Part shown: positions 1 to 8,800 of the stretch, in pieces
Layout of the letters: each line of letters starts with the position of its first letter
Numbering within the stretch: position 1 is the stretch's first letter
Origin: Enterococcus gilvus ATCC BAA-350
GTDB taxonomy: Bacteria > Bacillota > Bacilli > Lactobacillales > Enterococcaceae
Direction of reading: 5' to 3'
DNA: 64,000 nucleotides
NCBI RefSeq assembly: GCF_000407545.1
Contig: NZ_ASWH01000001.1
Coordinates: forward strand, 1,255,501-1,319,500
The notes under the pieces: generated by a model
Seen by the model: the letters and a program-made list of their open reading frames with translations, nothing else
What the model was told of the DNA's origin: nothing
Database searches by the model: none
Position numbers and translations under genes: made by a program

Positions 1-9
1 AGGAGAAGA

Positions 10-312
10 ATGTATCAATATGTCATTAGTAATCCAGAACGTTTAACAGAAGAAATCAATAATTTGTTGTCTTTCCCATTGCTAAGAGAACAGATAAAAG
101 AAAAACTATTTGAGCGTATCATTTCTGACGCAAAAGAGAACTGTGAGACAGCAACGCCGGAACAACTATTCGACGTGAAAGAATACGGTGTTTGGTTTCA
201 TACTGTGAATTATCCTGAATTTCGAATCGGAATCGGTCGGTATGATACATTTGTGATTTATCGTTGCCGTATGGATGATGATCGATTAACTATTCGAATC
301 GAACTGGAGTAG
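10..312 (+). CDS. Small hypothetical protein at the head of the conjugation genes
   Basis: A 100-aa soluble protein whose AGGAG ribosome binding site lies at the very start of the window. I do not recognise the family. It is rich in charged residues, has no membrane segment or signal peptide, and ends with a beta-rich stretch (YDTFVIYRCRMDDDRL). It sits 9 bp before the TcpE-like gene on the same strand, so it is probably cotranscribed with the transfer operon. Its position roughly matches the small genes between ardA and orf17 in Tn916-like elements, so a role in transfer or its control is possible but unproven. Confidence 0.7.
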   Translation: MYQYVISNPERLTEEINNLLSFPLLREQIKEKLFERIISDAKENCETATPEQLFDVKEYGVWFHTVNYPEFRIGIGRYDTFVIYRCRMDDDRLTIRIELE

Positions 313-321
313 TGAGGAAAA

Positions 322-714
322 ATGAAAATAATAAAAAGCTATACCAGCATATGGAATGTAGAAAAAGTAATTTATGCCATCAATGATTTGAAGTTGCCAT
401 TTCCCATCACTTTTAATCAGATGACTTGGTTTATTCTTTCTTTATTTACGGTCATCCTTTTATCGAATGTTCCACCGTTGTCATTTATTGACGGTGCGTT
501 ATTAAAATATTTAGGAATACCAGGATTTATCGCATGGTTTATGTCGCAAAAATCTTTTGATGGAAAAAAACCAGTTGGATTTCTTCGTTCCATCTATCGT
601 TATTACTCTAAGCCTAAAGTAACTTTTAATGAAAAAAAGGTGGAAGAGAAACAGTTTATCATAGAGCAAAGTATCACTTATGTAAGGAGTGAAGTCGTTG
701 GATTATCCAATTAA
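322..714 (+). CDS. TcpE family conjugal transfer membrane protein (Tn916 Orf17-like)
   Basis: A 130-aa protein with two adjacent hydrophobic segments at about residues 36-50 and 52-73, flanked by soluble ends, as in the TcpE family of Gram-positive conjugation systems. The N-terminus (KSYTSIWNVEKVIYAI) is typical of that family. TcpE proteins sit in the membrane as part of the mating channel. The stop overlaps the start of the VirB4-like gene by 17 bp, which indicates translational coupling and matches the orf17-orf16 order of Tn916. GAGG lies 4 bp upstream of the ATG. Confidence 0.85.
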   Translation: MKIIKSYTSIWNVEKVIYAINDLKLPFPITFNQMTWFILSLFTVILLSNVPPLSFIDGALLKYLGIPGFIAWFMSQKSFDGKKPVGFLRSIYRYYSKPKVTFNEKKVEEKQFIIEQSITYVRSEVVGLSN

Positions 715-3145
715 ATATATCGAAAACAATTTAGTGTTCAATAATGATGGAGAATGTTTTGCGTATTACGAACTGATCCCATTTAACTATTCTTTTCTTA
801 GCCCTGAAGAAAAGTATAAAGTGCAAGATAATTTTCGTCAGCTAGTAGCTCAATATCGTGAGGGTAAAATTCATGCTCTTCAGTTGAGTGCGGAGTCTAG
901 TATCAAAGAAGTCCAAAACCGGTCGAAAGAAACGGTTAAAGGTAAATTGAAAGAAGCTGCGATTCAACATATTGATGGGCAGACAGAAGCGTTGATTGAC
1001 TTGATTGGGGAGCATCAAGTTGATTATCGCTTTTTCATTGGTTTCAAGTTGATTTTGAATGATCAGGAAGTAAGCATGAAAAATATTTGGAATGAGTTTG
1101 TGCTGGGAATACAAGATTTTGTCCATGATGTGAATTCAAAATTGATGGGTGATTTTGTTCAAATGAGCGTTGATGAGGTTGAACGGTTTAAAAAATTGGA
1201 GCAGCTGCTAGAAAACAAATTACTGCGGCGCTTCAATTTCCGTCCACTAAATAAAAATGATTTTGGCTATATATTGGAGCATCTGCATGGAAAAGACGGT
1301 ATTACCTATGAGGATTATGATTTCCATTTGCCAAGTGTAGAAAGCTCAGGTCAAAGGATCGTAAAAAAATATGACTTGATCAAACCGACCCGTTGTTTGA
1401 TCGAAGAAAAGCAACGGTATATGAAAATCACGAATGAAGAAAATGAAATCTATGTATCTTACTTTACTATAAATGCAATCGTCGGAGAGATGGAGTTTCC
1501 GAATAGTGAACTCTTTTATTTTCAGCAGCAACAATTTTCGTTCCCAATAGATACTTCTATGAATATCGAAGTTGTAACGAATCGAAAAGCCTTATCTACG
1601 GTTCGTAATAAGAAAAAGGAACTAAAGGATTTAGATAATCACGCTTGGGAAAGCGACAATGAGACGACTAATAATGTCGTAGATGCGTTAGACTCAGTCA
1701 ATGAATTAGAGAACGTATTAGATCAAACGAAGGAATCCATGTACAAACTCAGCTATGTCATTCGAGTGTCCGCGCCAAACTTGGATGAATTGAAGAAACG
1801 TTGTAATGAAGTCCGAGATTTTTACGATGATTTTAATGTGAAACTGGTCCGTCCTTTCGGGGATATGTTGGGCCTCCAAGGAGAGTTTATCCCTTCTGCC
1901 AAACGGTATATGAATGACTACATTCAATACGTGACTAGTGACTTTATTTCCGCGCTAGGTTTTGGGGCGACTCAAAGCTTAGGCGAACGTGAGGGAATCT
2001 ATGTTGGTTTCAACGTAGATACGGGAAGAAATGTCTTCATTCAACCCAACTTGGCTGCTCAGGGAATTAAGGGGACGATCACCAATGCTCTAGCAGCAGC
2101 ATTTTTAGGAAGTCTCGGCGGCGGGAAATCCTTCTCCAATAATTTGCTCGTTTATTATGCGGTACTTTTTGGTGGAAAGGCAGTGATTCTTGATCCAAAA
2201 AGCGAGCGAGGTAATTGGAAAAATGATCTCGTTCATATAGAAGAAGAGGTAAATATCATCAACCTGACAAGTGAAGAGAAAAATCGAGGTTTACTTGATC
2301 CATTCGTGATCCTAGAAAATGCAAAAGATTCTGAAAGTCTTGCAATCGATACGTTGACATTTCTGACTGGAATTTCTTCAAGAGATGGTGAAAAGTTCCC
2401 AACATTAAGAAAAGCGATTCATACAGTCGCACAATCAGATCAAAGAGGATTATTGAGAGTGATTGAGGAATTGAGAAATGAGGATTCGGACATTTCTAAT
2501 AATATCGCTGATCATATCGAGTCTTTCGTCGATTATGATTTTGCTCAACTACTGTTTAGCGATGGAAAGATCGAGAATACGATAAGTTTGGATAAACAAT
2601 TAAATGTGATCCAAGTTGCTGATTTGATCCTTCCTGATGCCAATACAACAATGGAAGAATATACGACAATGGAAATGCTAAGTGTATCAATGTTGATGGT
2701 AATTAGTACCTTTGCACTAGATTTTATCCACTCGGATACTTCGACATTCAAGATCGTTGATTTAGATGAAGCTTGGAGTTTTCTTCAAGTCGCTCAAGGT
2801 AAAACTTTATCCATGAAACTAGTCCGTGAAGGCCGAGCCATGAACACGGGAGTATACTTTGTCACTCAGAATGCCAATGACTTATTAGATGAAAAAATGA
2901 AAAATAATATTGGGATGAAGTTTGCTTTTCGCTCTACTGATATTAACGAGATAAAGAATACATTGGAATTCTTTGGATTGGATATAGAAGATGAGGGAAA
3001 TCAAAATCGCCTGCGAAATCTTGAAAACGGTCAAGCACTCTTTCAGGATATTTGGGGGCGGACTGGTGTCATTCAGTTTGATTATATTTTTGAGCATCTA
3101 TTTCATGCTTTTGATACAAGACCACCTATCAATGGAGGTGATTAA
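698..3145 (+). CDS. VirB4/TraE-type conjugation ATPase (Tn916 Orf16-like)
   Basis: An 815-aa ATPase, the length I know for Tn916 Orf16. A Walker A motif (GSLGGGKS, Lys477) and a Walker B-like IVDLDEAW are visible, and the C-terminal third carries the FtsK/HerA-type ATPase region including FVTQNANDL. It should power assembly or substrate movement at the mating channel on the inner face of the membrane. I chose the TTG at 698 because AAGGAG at 684-689 sits 8 bp before it. An in-frame GTG at 689 lies inside that ribosome binding site. The gene overlaps the end of the TcpE-like gene and abuts the Orf15-like gene. Confidence 0.92.
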   Translation: MDYPIKYIENNLVFNNDGECFAYYELIPFNYSFLSPEEKYKVQDNFRQLVAQYREGKIHALQLSAESSIKEVQNRSKETVKGKLKEAAIQHIDGQTEALIDLIGEHQVDYRFFIGFKLILNDQEVSMKNIWNEFVLGIQDFVHDVNSKLMGDFVQMSVDEVERFKKLEQLLENKLLRRFNFRPLNKNDFGYILEHLHGKDGITYEDYDFHLPSVESSGQRIVKKYDLIKPTRCLIEEKQRYMKITNEENEIYVSYFTINAIVGEMEFPNSELFYFQQQQFSFPIDTSMNIEVVTNRKALSTVRNKKKELKDLDNHAWESDNETTNNVVDALDSVNELENVLDQTKESMYKLSYVIRVSAPNLDELKKRCNEVRDFYDDFNVKLVRPFGDMLGLQGEFIPSAKRYMNDYIQYVTSDFISALGFGATQSLGEREGIYVGFNVDTGRNVFIQPNLAAQGIKGTITNALAAAFLGSLGGGKSFSNNLLVYYAVLFGGKAVILDPKSERGNWKNDLVHIEEEVNIINLTSEEKNRGLLDPFVILENAKDSESLAIDTLTFLTGISSRDGEKFPTLRKAIHTVAQSDQRGLLRVIEELRNEDSDISNNIADHIESFVDYDFAQLLFSDGKIENTISLDKQLNVIQVADLILPDANTTMEEYTTMEMLSVSMLMVISTFALDFIHSDTSTFKIVDLDEAWSFLQVAQGKTLSMKLVREGRAMNTGVYFVTQNANDLLDEKMKNNIGMKFAFRSTDINEIKNTLEFFGLDIEDEGNQNRLRNLENGQALFQDIWGRTGVIQFDYIFEHLFHAFDTRPPINGGD

Positions 3146-5206
3146 GTGAATAAGAAAAAAGTGATCAAGATACTGCTAGGAATAGTCGGTATCTTTTTTC
3201 TTTTGTCAGCAATCTCAATGACCGTCCAGGCAACCGGACTAATCGATGAAACGATCAATAACGGTAACAACTATTCAAAGTATCCAGTAGATAATTATAC
3301 ATTGGATTATTTCGTAGACTCCAAATGGGACTGGCTGCCTTGGAGCTGGGGCGATGGTATTGGTAAAAATGTCATGTTTGGTATTTACAGTATCACGAAC
3401 CTTATCTGGTTAGTCAGTGTTTACTTATCTAATGCCGCCGGCTATCTCGTTGGTGAAGCCTATTCACTCGATTTTATTAGTGCGACGACTGAATCCATCG
3501 GTCGAAATATTCAAACTCTAGCGGGTATCAATCAACGTGGTTTTATGTCTACAGGGTTTTACCCTGGTCTGCTTCTTTTGTTGATTCTGATTATGGGAAT
3601 CTATGTTACCTATACTGGATTGATCAAACGTCAAACCACCAAAGCAATCGGATCACTACTAAGTTTTTTGACGATTTTTGTTCTGTCCTCTGCTTTTATA
3701 GCTTATTCACCAAACTACATCTCTCGAATCAATGACTTTTCATCCGATATAAGTAATGCCGCATTAGATGTAGGTTCAAGAATGACTATGCCCAGTTCGG
3801 AAGCAAAAGGTAAAAGTAGTGTAGATGCGATTCGTGATTCTTTGTTTGAGATTCAAGTCAAGCAGCCTTGGATGATTCTCCAATATGGAGATTCAGATAT
3901 CGAAACGATCGGTAAAGAGCGAGTAGAATCTTTAGAATCCACTAGTCCATTTGCTAATAAGGGGAAAGACCGAATTGAAATTATCAAAGAGGAAATCAAT
4001 GAAAAAGAAAATGAGAATATGACCATCACTAAGACTATCAATCGGTTAGGTGTCGCCATCTTCATTTTTTTATTTAATATTTTGATTTCTGTTTTTGTCT
4101 TTATATTGACGGGTATCATGATATTCTCACAAGTCCTGTTTATTATTTTTGCCGTATTTCTTCCTATTAGTTTTTTACTTTCAATGATTCCAAGTTTTAA
4201 TCACTTGATGAAAACAACCATTATGCGATTGTTCAATGTCATTATGATGCGGGCAGGGATCACACTTGTATTAACGATTTCTTTTTCACTGTCAGCGATG
4301 ATTTATGGACTGACTGCAACTCAACCGTTCTTCATTGTAGCGTTCATGCAAATCGTTGTTTTTGCCGGCGTCTATTTCAAACTCAATGACTTAATGGGAA
4401 TGATGGCCTTGAATAGTTCTGACTCACAAAGTACGGGAAGTCGAGTAATGAGGAGACCTAAGCAAAGTGCGACTAGAGCGATTCGCAAATTGGCTATTAG
4501 TGGTTTAGCACTGAAAGGATTGGGATTTACACGGAAGGAAAGGACCCCATCAGATAATCCAGACCAGAAAAATAAACAAGTGAAGCCAGAAGAAAAAGGA
4601 CAAACTACAAGGAAGCAAAGAGAAGAACCAAAAAAGACCACGTTACCAAATTCCATGAATAAGCGATCAGAAGAAAAGAATATGGAAACCAAGAAAAAGA
4701 ATCAAATCCAAGTGAAGTCACTTCCGAAAAAAGAATTGAAAAAGAACGAGAAGAAAATTCAAGAGGCTTCTAGAAAATTCAAGCAAGCGAAATATAAAAA
4801 GCCGGAAGGAAAATATTCTAGCCAACCCAACAAAGAGGTTCCTGAAAAAACAGAAAAAGGTTCTAAAAGAAAAAATGCACCAATTAGGTCTTTGGAAAAA
4901 TCGAATAGAGAACCGAAAAATCCATCACATCTTCCTAATAATGAAAAGAATAACACTAGAGAAAAACAGAATGACGTTCCAAAGAAAACACCTCGCCCTC
5001 AAAAATATGGAAGTAAACCTTCTAATAAGGTGTCATCTGTAAATCAAAATAAACAAGCTGTTAGAGAATCGCAGATGAAAAAATTGGAGAATGGGGAGTC
5101 ATTTAAGCGTGAGGCCACTTCCTCAAAAAGTAAGCGTAAAACAATTAGTAAACCAAAAGAAAAAAAGAATCCATCATTAAAAGGTAAAGGAGCGGGCCGA
5201 AGATGA
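3146..5206 (+). CDS. Polytopic conjugation channel protein (Tn916 Orf15-like, VirB6/TrbL type)
   Basis: A 686-aa membrane protein starting at GTG, 7 bp after GGAGG and directly after the VirB4-like stop. The N-terminus has a signal-like hydrophobic segment (residues 8-28). Further membrane spans occur around residues 85-110, 140-190 and 300-420. From about residue 430 the protein becomes a long, very basic, low-complexity tail of Lys, Glu, Arg, Ser and Pro repeats. Orf15 of Tn916 has the same build. It likely forms the transmembrane channel with VirB4, and the tail may contact DNA or cytoplasmic partners. It overlaps the next gene by 4 bp. Confidence 0.87.
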   Translation: MNKKKVIKILLGIVGIFFLLSAISMTVQATGLIDETINNGNNYSKYPVDNYTLDYFVDSKWDWLPWSWGDGIGKNVMFGIYSITNLIWLVSVYLSNAAGYLVGEAYSLDFISATTESIGRNIQTLAGINQRGFMSTGFYPGLLLLLILIMGIYVTYTGLIKRQTTKAIGSLLSFLTIFVLSSAFIAYSPNYISRINDFSSDISNAALDVGSRMTMPSSEAKGKSSVDAIRDSLFEIQVKQPWMILQYGDSDIETIGKERVESLESTSPFANKGKDRIEIIKEEINEKENENMTITKTINRLGVAIFIFLFNILISVFVFILTGIMIFSQVLFIIFAVFLPISFLLSMIPSFNHLMKTTIMRLFNVIMMRAGITLVLTISFSLSAMIYGLTATQPFFIVAFMQIVVFAGVYFKLNDLMGMMALNSSDSQSTGSRVMRRPKQSATRAIRKLAISGLALKGLGFTRKERTPSDNPDQKNKQVKPEEKGQTTRKQREEPKKTTLPNSMNKRSEEKNMETKKKNQIQVKSLPKKELKKNEKKIQEASRKFKQAKYKKPEGKYSSQPNKEVPEKTEKGSKRKNAPIRSLEKSNREPKNPSHLPNNEKNNTREKQNDVPKKTPRPQKYGSKPSNKVSSVNQNKQAVRESQMKKLENGESFKREATSSKSKRKTISKPKEKKNPSLKGKGAGRR

Positions 5207-6207
5207 AGCGGGTCGTAAAATTAGCTTCGCCTTTGATCGGTTTCTTTCTTTTCCTTGGTCTTCTTTTAGTGGGAATTACTTTCTCCAGTGATGACGATCA
5301 AGAAAAATCTGTTTCAACCGAAATGACTGGCCTTAATGTCTCACAGGAAGTATTGAAGCATCAGCCCATAGTTGAGAAATACTGCAAAGAGTACGGAATA
5401 TCGGATCATATCAATATAATCCTCGCTATCATGCAAGTAGAAAGCGGTGGTAAAATCGCTGATGTGATGCAAAGCTCTGAAAGTTTAGGATTACCACCTA
5501 ATTCATTGAGTACGGAAGAATCCATTAAACAAGGGTGTAAGTATTTTTCTGAGTTAGTCAAAGCGATTGAGAGCCATGGATGTGATTTGAGTACAGCCAT
5601 TCAAGCCTATAATTTTGGTGGTGGATTTGTTAACTATGTGGCAACACACGGGAAAAAATATTCGTATGAGTTGGCGGAAGGATTCTCAAAAGAAAAATCT
5701 GGTGGTAAACGAGTCGATTATCAAAATCCAGTTGCGATTCCTGTAAACGGCGGATGGAGATATGGGTACGGAAATCAGTTTTATGTAAAATTAGTCGAAC
5801 AATATTTAGTTACCAACTCAGCCAAATTTGATGACGAAACAGTTCAAAAAATAATGGATGAAGCGTTGAAATACCAAGGATTTCCTTATGTTTTTGGAGG
5901 CAGCAATCCACAGACCTCGTTTGATTGTAGCGGTATAACTCAATGGTGCTTTGCAAAGGTCGGAATTAATTTACCTCGGACCGCACAAATGCAATATAAC
6001 GTGACCCAGCATTTGTCATTAGCTGAAGCAAAACCAGGTGATTTGGTGTTTTTTCACTCAACCTATTCCACCTCAGATTACATCACACACATAGGTATCT
6101 ATGTCGGTAATAACCGCATGTATCATGCGGGAGATCCAATTGGCTATACTGATTTGACAGACTCTTATTGGCAAGCACATTTAGTCGGTGCGGGGAGAGT
6201 TAAGTAA
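5203..6207 (+). CDS. CwlT-like two-domain peptidoglycan hydrolase (Tn916 Orf14-like)
   Basis: A 334-aa exported or membrane-anchored hydrolase that opens the cell wall for the mating channel. Residues 6-28 are a single hydrophobic anchor. Residues about 50-200 form a lysozyme-like domain with the likely catalytic Glu80 in MQVESGG and an AYNFGGG motif. Residues about 215-334 form an NlpC/P60 peptidase with Cys242 in FDCSG and a His in THIGIYVGN. The length and domain order match the CwlT/Orf14 family. The start codon overlaps the previous stop by 4 bp. Confidence 0.92.
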   Translation: MKRVVKLASPLIGFFLFLGLLLVGITFSSDDDQEKSVSTEMTGLNVSQEVLKHQPIVEKYCKEYGISDHINIILAIMQVESGGKIADVMQSSESLGLPPNSLSTEESIKQGCKYFSELVKAIESHGCDLSTAIQAYNFGGGFVNYVATHGKKYSYELAEGFSKEKSGGKRVDYQNPVAIPVNGGWRYGYGNQFYVKLVEQYLVTNSAKFDDETVQKIMDEALKYQGFPYVFGGSNPQTSFDCSGITQWCFAKVGINLPRTAQMQYNVTQHLSLAEAKPGDLVFFHSTYSTSDYITHIGIYVGNNRMYHAGDPIGYTDLTDSYWQAHLVGAGRVK

Positions 6208-6229
6208 AAGATTTGAAAGGAAAAATTAA

Positions 6230-7114
6230 ATGAAAAAAATAAAAACGAAAAATTTAGGATTAAGGAAAAAGACTACCGCTGCCTTATGGGTATTGTTAGT
6301 AGGAAGTCTTGTTTTTGGTGTATATAAAAATTTTACCGCCATTGATCGTCACACAGTCCATGAAGAAAAAATCGTGGAGACTAAGATTGTTGATACAAGT
6401 TTTGTTTCCAGTTACGTGGAAGAGTTCGTTCAAATATTCTATTCTTGGGAACCGACCAAAGAAGGATTAGAGAAGCGAACAAACGAACTGAAGAAATATT
6501 TATCTGAAGACTTACAACAATTAAATCAAGAAATGATTCGTTCGGACATTCCCACAAAATCGCATGTGAAGAAATCGAAAATTTGGAATGTAAAAAAACT
6601 AAACCATCAGGACTATAAAGTTGTTTTCTCAGTGATTCAAACTATTGAAGAGAGCATCGGAGATAAAATTCAGAGAAGAGAAATTGAGTCTGCATTTTCT
6701 GTCAAGGTCAGGATAAAAGGTGATGATCGTCTTGCTATTTTGACAAATCCTGTGATGGCCGCGTCACCTAAAAAGTTGGCTATTAAATCTCAGCCATTAC
6801 AAGATGATATGAGTGTATCCCAAGACACGAAGGACGAAATTCAGGCTTTCCTGAATACCTTCTTCAAAGTCTATCCAACAGCGAAGAATACAGAACTCTT
6901 GTACTATGTAAAGGGTAAAGACATAAAGGAAATCAACAAGGACTATATTTTCTCAGAGATCAAACAAATCAACTATTCTGAAATGAATAAAGGGGTCAAT
7001 GTGAATGTTGTAGCTGTTTATCTTGATAAAGATACGAAAGCAGCGATGCCATTCACATATAGTTTATCTATTGAAAAAACCGAAAAAAATTGGGTAATTA
7101 TCAACGGAATTTAG
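6230..7114 (+). CDS. TcpC family conjugation protein (Tn916 Orf13-like)
   Basis: A 294-aa protein with a short basic cytoplasmic N-terminus, one membrane span (about residues 16-33) and an extracytoplasmic region that splits into two similar NTF2-like halves, as in TcpC proteins. TcpC is a bitopic part of the Gram-positive mating channel and interacts with the hydrolase and polytopic subunits. It follows the CwlT-like gene by 22 bp with an AAAGGAAA ribosome binding site and is the last large transfer gene, as in Tn916. Confidence 0.85.
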   Translation: MKKIKTKNLGLRKKTTAALWVLLVGSLVFGVYKNFTAIDRHTVHEEKIVETKIVDTSFVSSYVEEFVQIFYSWEPTKEGLEKRTNELKKYLSEDLQQLNQEMIRSDIPTKSHVKKSKIWNVKKLNHQDYKVVFSVIQTIEESIGDKIQRREIESAFSVKVRIKGDDRLAILTNPVMAASPKKLAIKSQPLQDDMSVSQDTKDEIQAFLNTFFKVYPTAKNTELLYYVKGKDIKEINKDYIFSEIKQINYSEMNKGVNVNVVAVYLDKDTKAAMPFTYSLSIEKTEKNWVIINGI

Positions 7115-7176
7115 GCATACAAAATAAATCATTCGCGGTAAAATGTTTTCACAAACAATGAAAATGGGTGAACTTT

Positions 7177-7344
7177 ATGACGTTGTCAACTTACGGAGCT
7201 TGGATTTTTATGGGATTTATGACAGCATTTTTCTTCAGACGATTTAAGAAAACAAAAAGACTATTGATGGTTCCATTATATTTCCTATTACTCTTACTTT
7301 TTGGATTTATATTTTTAACAGGTTTTCTATTACTGCTTTTTTAG
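7177..7344 (+). CDS. Small two-span membrane protein
   Basis: A 55-aa open reading frame with ATG at 7177 and TAG at 7342-7344. The sequence has a hydrophobic segment (residues 8-19), a basic turn (FRRFKKTKRL) and a second long hydrophobic segment (residues 30-55), so it would form a membrane hairpin with a positively charged cytoplasmic loop. The upstream GGGTGA is a weak ribosome binding site. It follows the TcpC gene in the same direction and could be a minor transfer gene. No family is recognised and expression is uncertain. Confidence 0.45.
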   Translation: MTLSTYGAWIFMGFMTAFFFRRFKKTKRLLMVPLYFLLLLLFGFIFLTGFLLLLF

Positions 7345-7708
7345 TCAAAAAGTAAATTAGCATGGAAATCTAAAAAAAGTGTACTACTATTACTATGTAT
7401 GAAATTAAATTGCAAATCCTGTGAAATTTCTAGAGGCGTACTGTTAGAATTCCGTTTTGATTTTATGTGTGAAAAAGATATTGAGTATGCTTTTTACTTT
7501 GAATTGTAATAATTAAATCCCATTACCAACATAAATTTATCTAAGAGTCAGAAAGCTTTTTTGAAGTATGTAAAAAAAGTGTCGAATAAAGTATGTATCT
7601 TAATTATAAAAAAAGTATGGATCTCCAAATAATTATCTGTTATTTAGAGGTCCGTAAATTGATTAATGGTATAATGATGTTTATTGAAGTTGTTAGGAGA
7701 AATACATA
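7345..7708. other. Intergenic region between transfer module and sugar genes
   Basis: No convincing gene is seen in these 364 bp. A repeated AAAAAAAGTGT motif and an imperfect inverted repeat (about 7618-7652) are present. An extended -10 sequence TGGTATAAT (TATAAT at 7670-7675) precedes the LacI-type gene and is its likely promoter, with only a poor -35 match. Confidence 0.5.
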
Positions 7709-8698
7709 ATGGCCAATATGAATGATGTCGCTAGACTAGCAAAAGTTTCGAGAGGAACTGTATCAAACTATATTAATGGTGTGAGAATTAAAGATGAACC
7801 AGCTAAAAGAATAGAGAAAGCGATAGAAGAATTGAATTATGTTCCGAATCAAGCTGCTCGGGCACTGAAAAAGCAGACCAGCGATACAATTGCTTTCATT
7901 TTGCCGACTATATGGACGCCTTTTTTCGCTGAGCTTACCCATCATATCCAGCTAGAATTGCAACGGCATAATTTGAAAATGTTATTGTGTAATTCTCAGA
8001 ATGATTTTAACCTAGAATTGGACTACGTAAAAATGGCAAAAGAGGAAAAAGTTCGTGGGATTATCACGATTTCATATAGTGACATTGATCCTTACGTTAC
8101 GTCAAATTTACCACTCGTTTCGATCGAACGATATTTTAATCAGCATGTTCCGTTTGTCACCAGTGATAACTTCCAAGGGGGGCAATTAGCGGTGAAGTCT
8201 TTGCATGAGCGTGGTGCTACCAAACTATTAATGATTCTGAGGGAATTACCCAATAATTTAGGAATCCATGAACGAATGAACGGATTTATTGATTATTGTA
8301 AACATCTATCGATTGATTATGATGTCTATTTAGATAAAGGTGATTCAAAAGGATTTTCCAAACGTGTGGAGGAGTATTTAGTTAGTTGTTATAAAGAGGA
8401 ATGTTCTTTCGATGGGATTTTTACGGCTACTGATCGTTATGCTGAATATGTGATTGATGCCTTTCGGACGCTTAAGTGGCAAATTCCAGAGGATGTTCAA
8501 TTAATTGGATTTGACGGTGCTCGCAGCTATGAGACAGAGCAGTTGAGAATATCTACAATCGCTCAAGATATTAAAAAAATTGCGGAAATCAGTGTAGAAG
8601 AAATGCTCAATTTCAACATAGAAAGGTCTTCTCAAAAAAAGAATATTTTGCCTGTAAAACTGTTGGACTTGCAAACAACGAAAAAGTTGAATGAATAA
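7709..8698 (+). CDS. LacI/GalR family repressor of the first sucrose module
   Basis: A 329-aa regulator. Residues 1-50 hold the LacI helix-turn-helix and hinge (MNDVARLAKVSRGTVSNYIN). The rest is a periplasmic-binding-protein-like sugar sensor ending with FTATDRYAEYVIDAFR and IPEDVQLIGFDG. It resembles the ScrR group of sucrose regulators, for which a phosphorylated sugar would be the inducer. It lies directly upstream of the PTS-GH32 pair, and two identical 14-bp palindromes in the intervening promoter are its likely operators. A hairpin overlaps its stop codon. AGGAG precedes the ATG. Confidence 0.88.
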   Translation: MANMNDVARLAKVSRGTVSNYINGVRIKDEPAKRIEKAIEELNYVPNQAARALKKQTSDTIAFILPTIWTPFFAELTHHIQLELQRHNLKMLLCNSQNDFNLELDYVKMAKEEKVRGIITISYSDIDPYVTSNLPLVSIERYFNQHVPFVTSDNFQGGQLAVKSLHERGATKLLMILRELPNNLGIHERMNGFIDYCKHLSIDYDVYLDKGDSKGFSKRVEEYLVSCYKEECSFDGIFTATDRYAEYVIDAFRTLKWQIPEDVQLIGFDGARSYETEQLRISTIAQDIKKIAEISVEEMLNFNIERSSQKKNILPVKLLDLQTTKKLNE

Positions 8699-8713
8699 AT
8701 TCAACTTTTTTTT
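8683..8713 (+). terminator. Terminator of the LacI-type gene
   Basis: AAGTTGAA and TTCAACTT form a hairpin overlapping the stop codon, followed by a run of T. It separates the repressor transcript from the sugar operon. Confidence 0.7.
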
Positions 8714-8724
8714 ATTTATTTTGG

Positions 8725-8785
8725 TGAAAACGCTTGATTTTTGGAACGTTCCAATTATAATAGAAATATACTTGGAACGTTCCAA
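8725..8785 (+). promoter_or_regulatory. Promoter with two LacI operators and a cre-like site
   Basis: A -35 box TTGATT (8734-8739) and -10 box TATAAT (8757-8762) are 17 bp apart. The palindrome TTGGAACGTTCCAA occurs twice, at 8741-8754 between the boxes and at 8772-8785 just downstream, 31 bp apart centre to centre. A cre-like sequence TGAAAACGCTTGAT (8725-8738) overlaps the -35 box. Local repression by the LacI-type protein plus CcpA-mediated catabolite repression is the natural reading. Confidence 0.85.
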
Positions 8786-8800
8786 AAAAGGAGGAGTAAT

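Larger units (their letters stand above)
10..7344 (+). mobile_element. Conjugation module of a Tn916-family integrative element (left part continues outside window)
   Basis: Six consecutive plus-strand genes follow the Tn916 order orf17, orf16, orf15, orf14, orf13, preceded by one small hypothetical gene and followed by a small membrane protein. They encode the mating channel: TcpE-like protein, VirB4-type ATPase, large polytopic protein, two-domain cell-wall hydrolase and TcpC-like protein. Lengths (130, 815, 686, 334, 294 aa) resemble the Tn916 proteins as I know them. The relaxase, FtsK-like coupling protein and ArdA expected upstream lie outside the window. No integrase or excisionase is visible downstream, so the element's right end is not defined here. 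Confidence 0.85.

Noticed and set aside
842..1126. Minus-strand reading frame inside the VirB4-like gene
   Set aside because: It lies wholly within a well-supported gene, has no ribosome binding site and no family resemblance. The same applies to the other opposite-strand frames inside long genes throughout the window.
7618..7652. Imperfect inverted repeat as terminator or attachment site
   Set aside because: It has several mismatches, no T-run and no match to a known element end.
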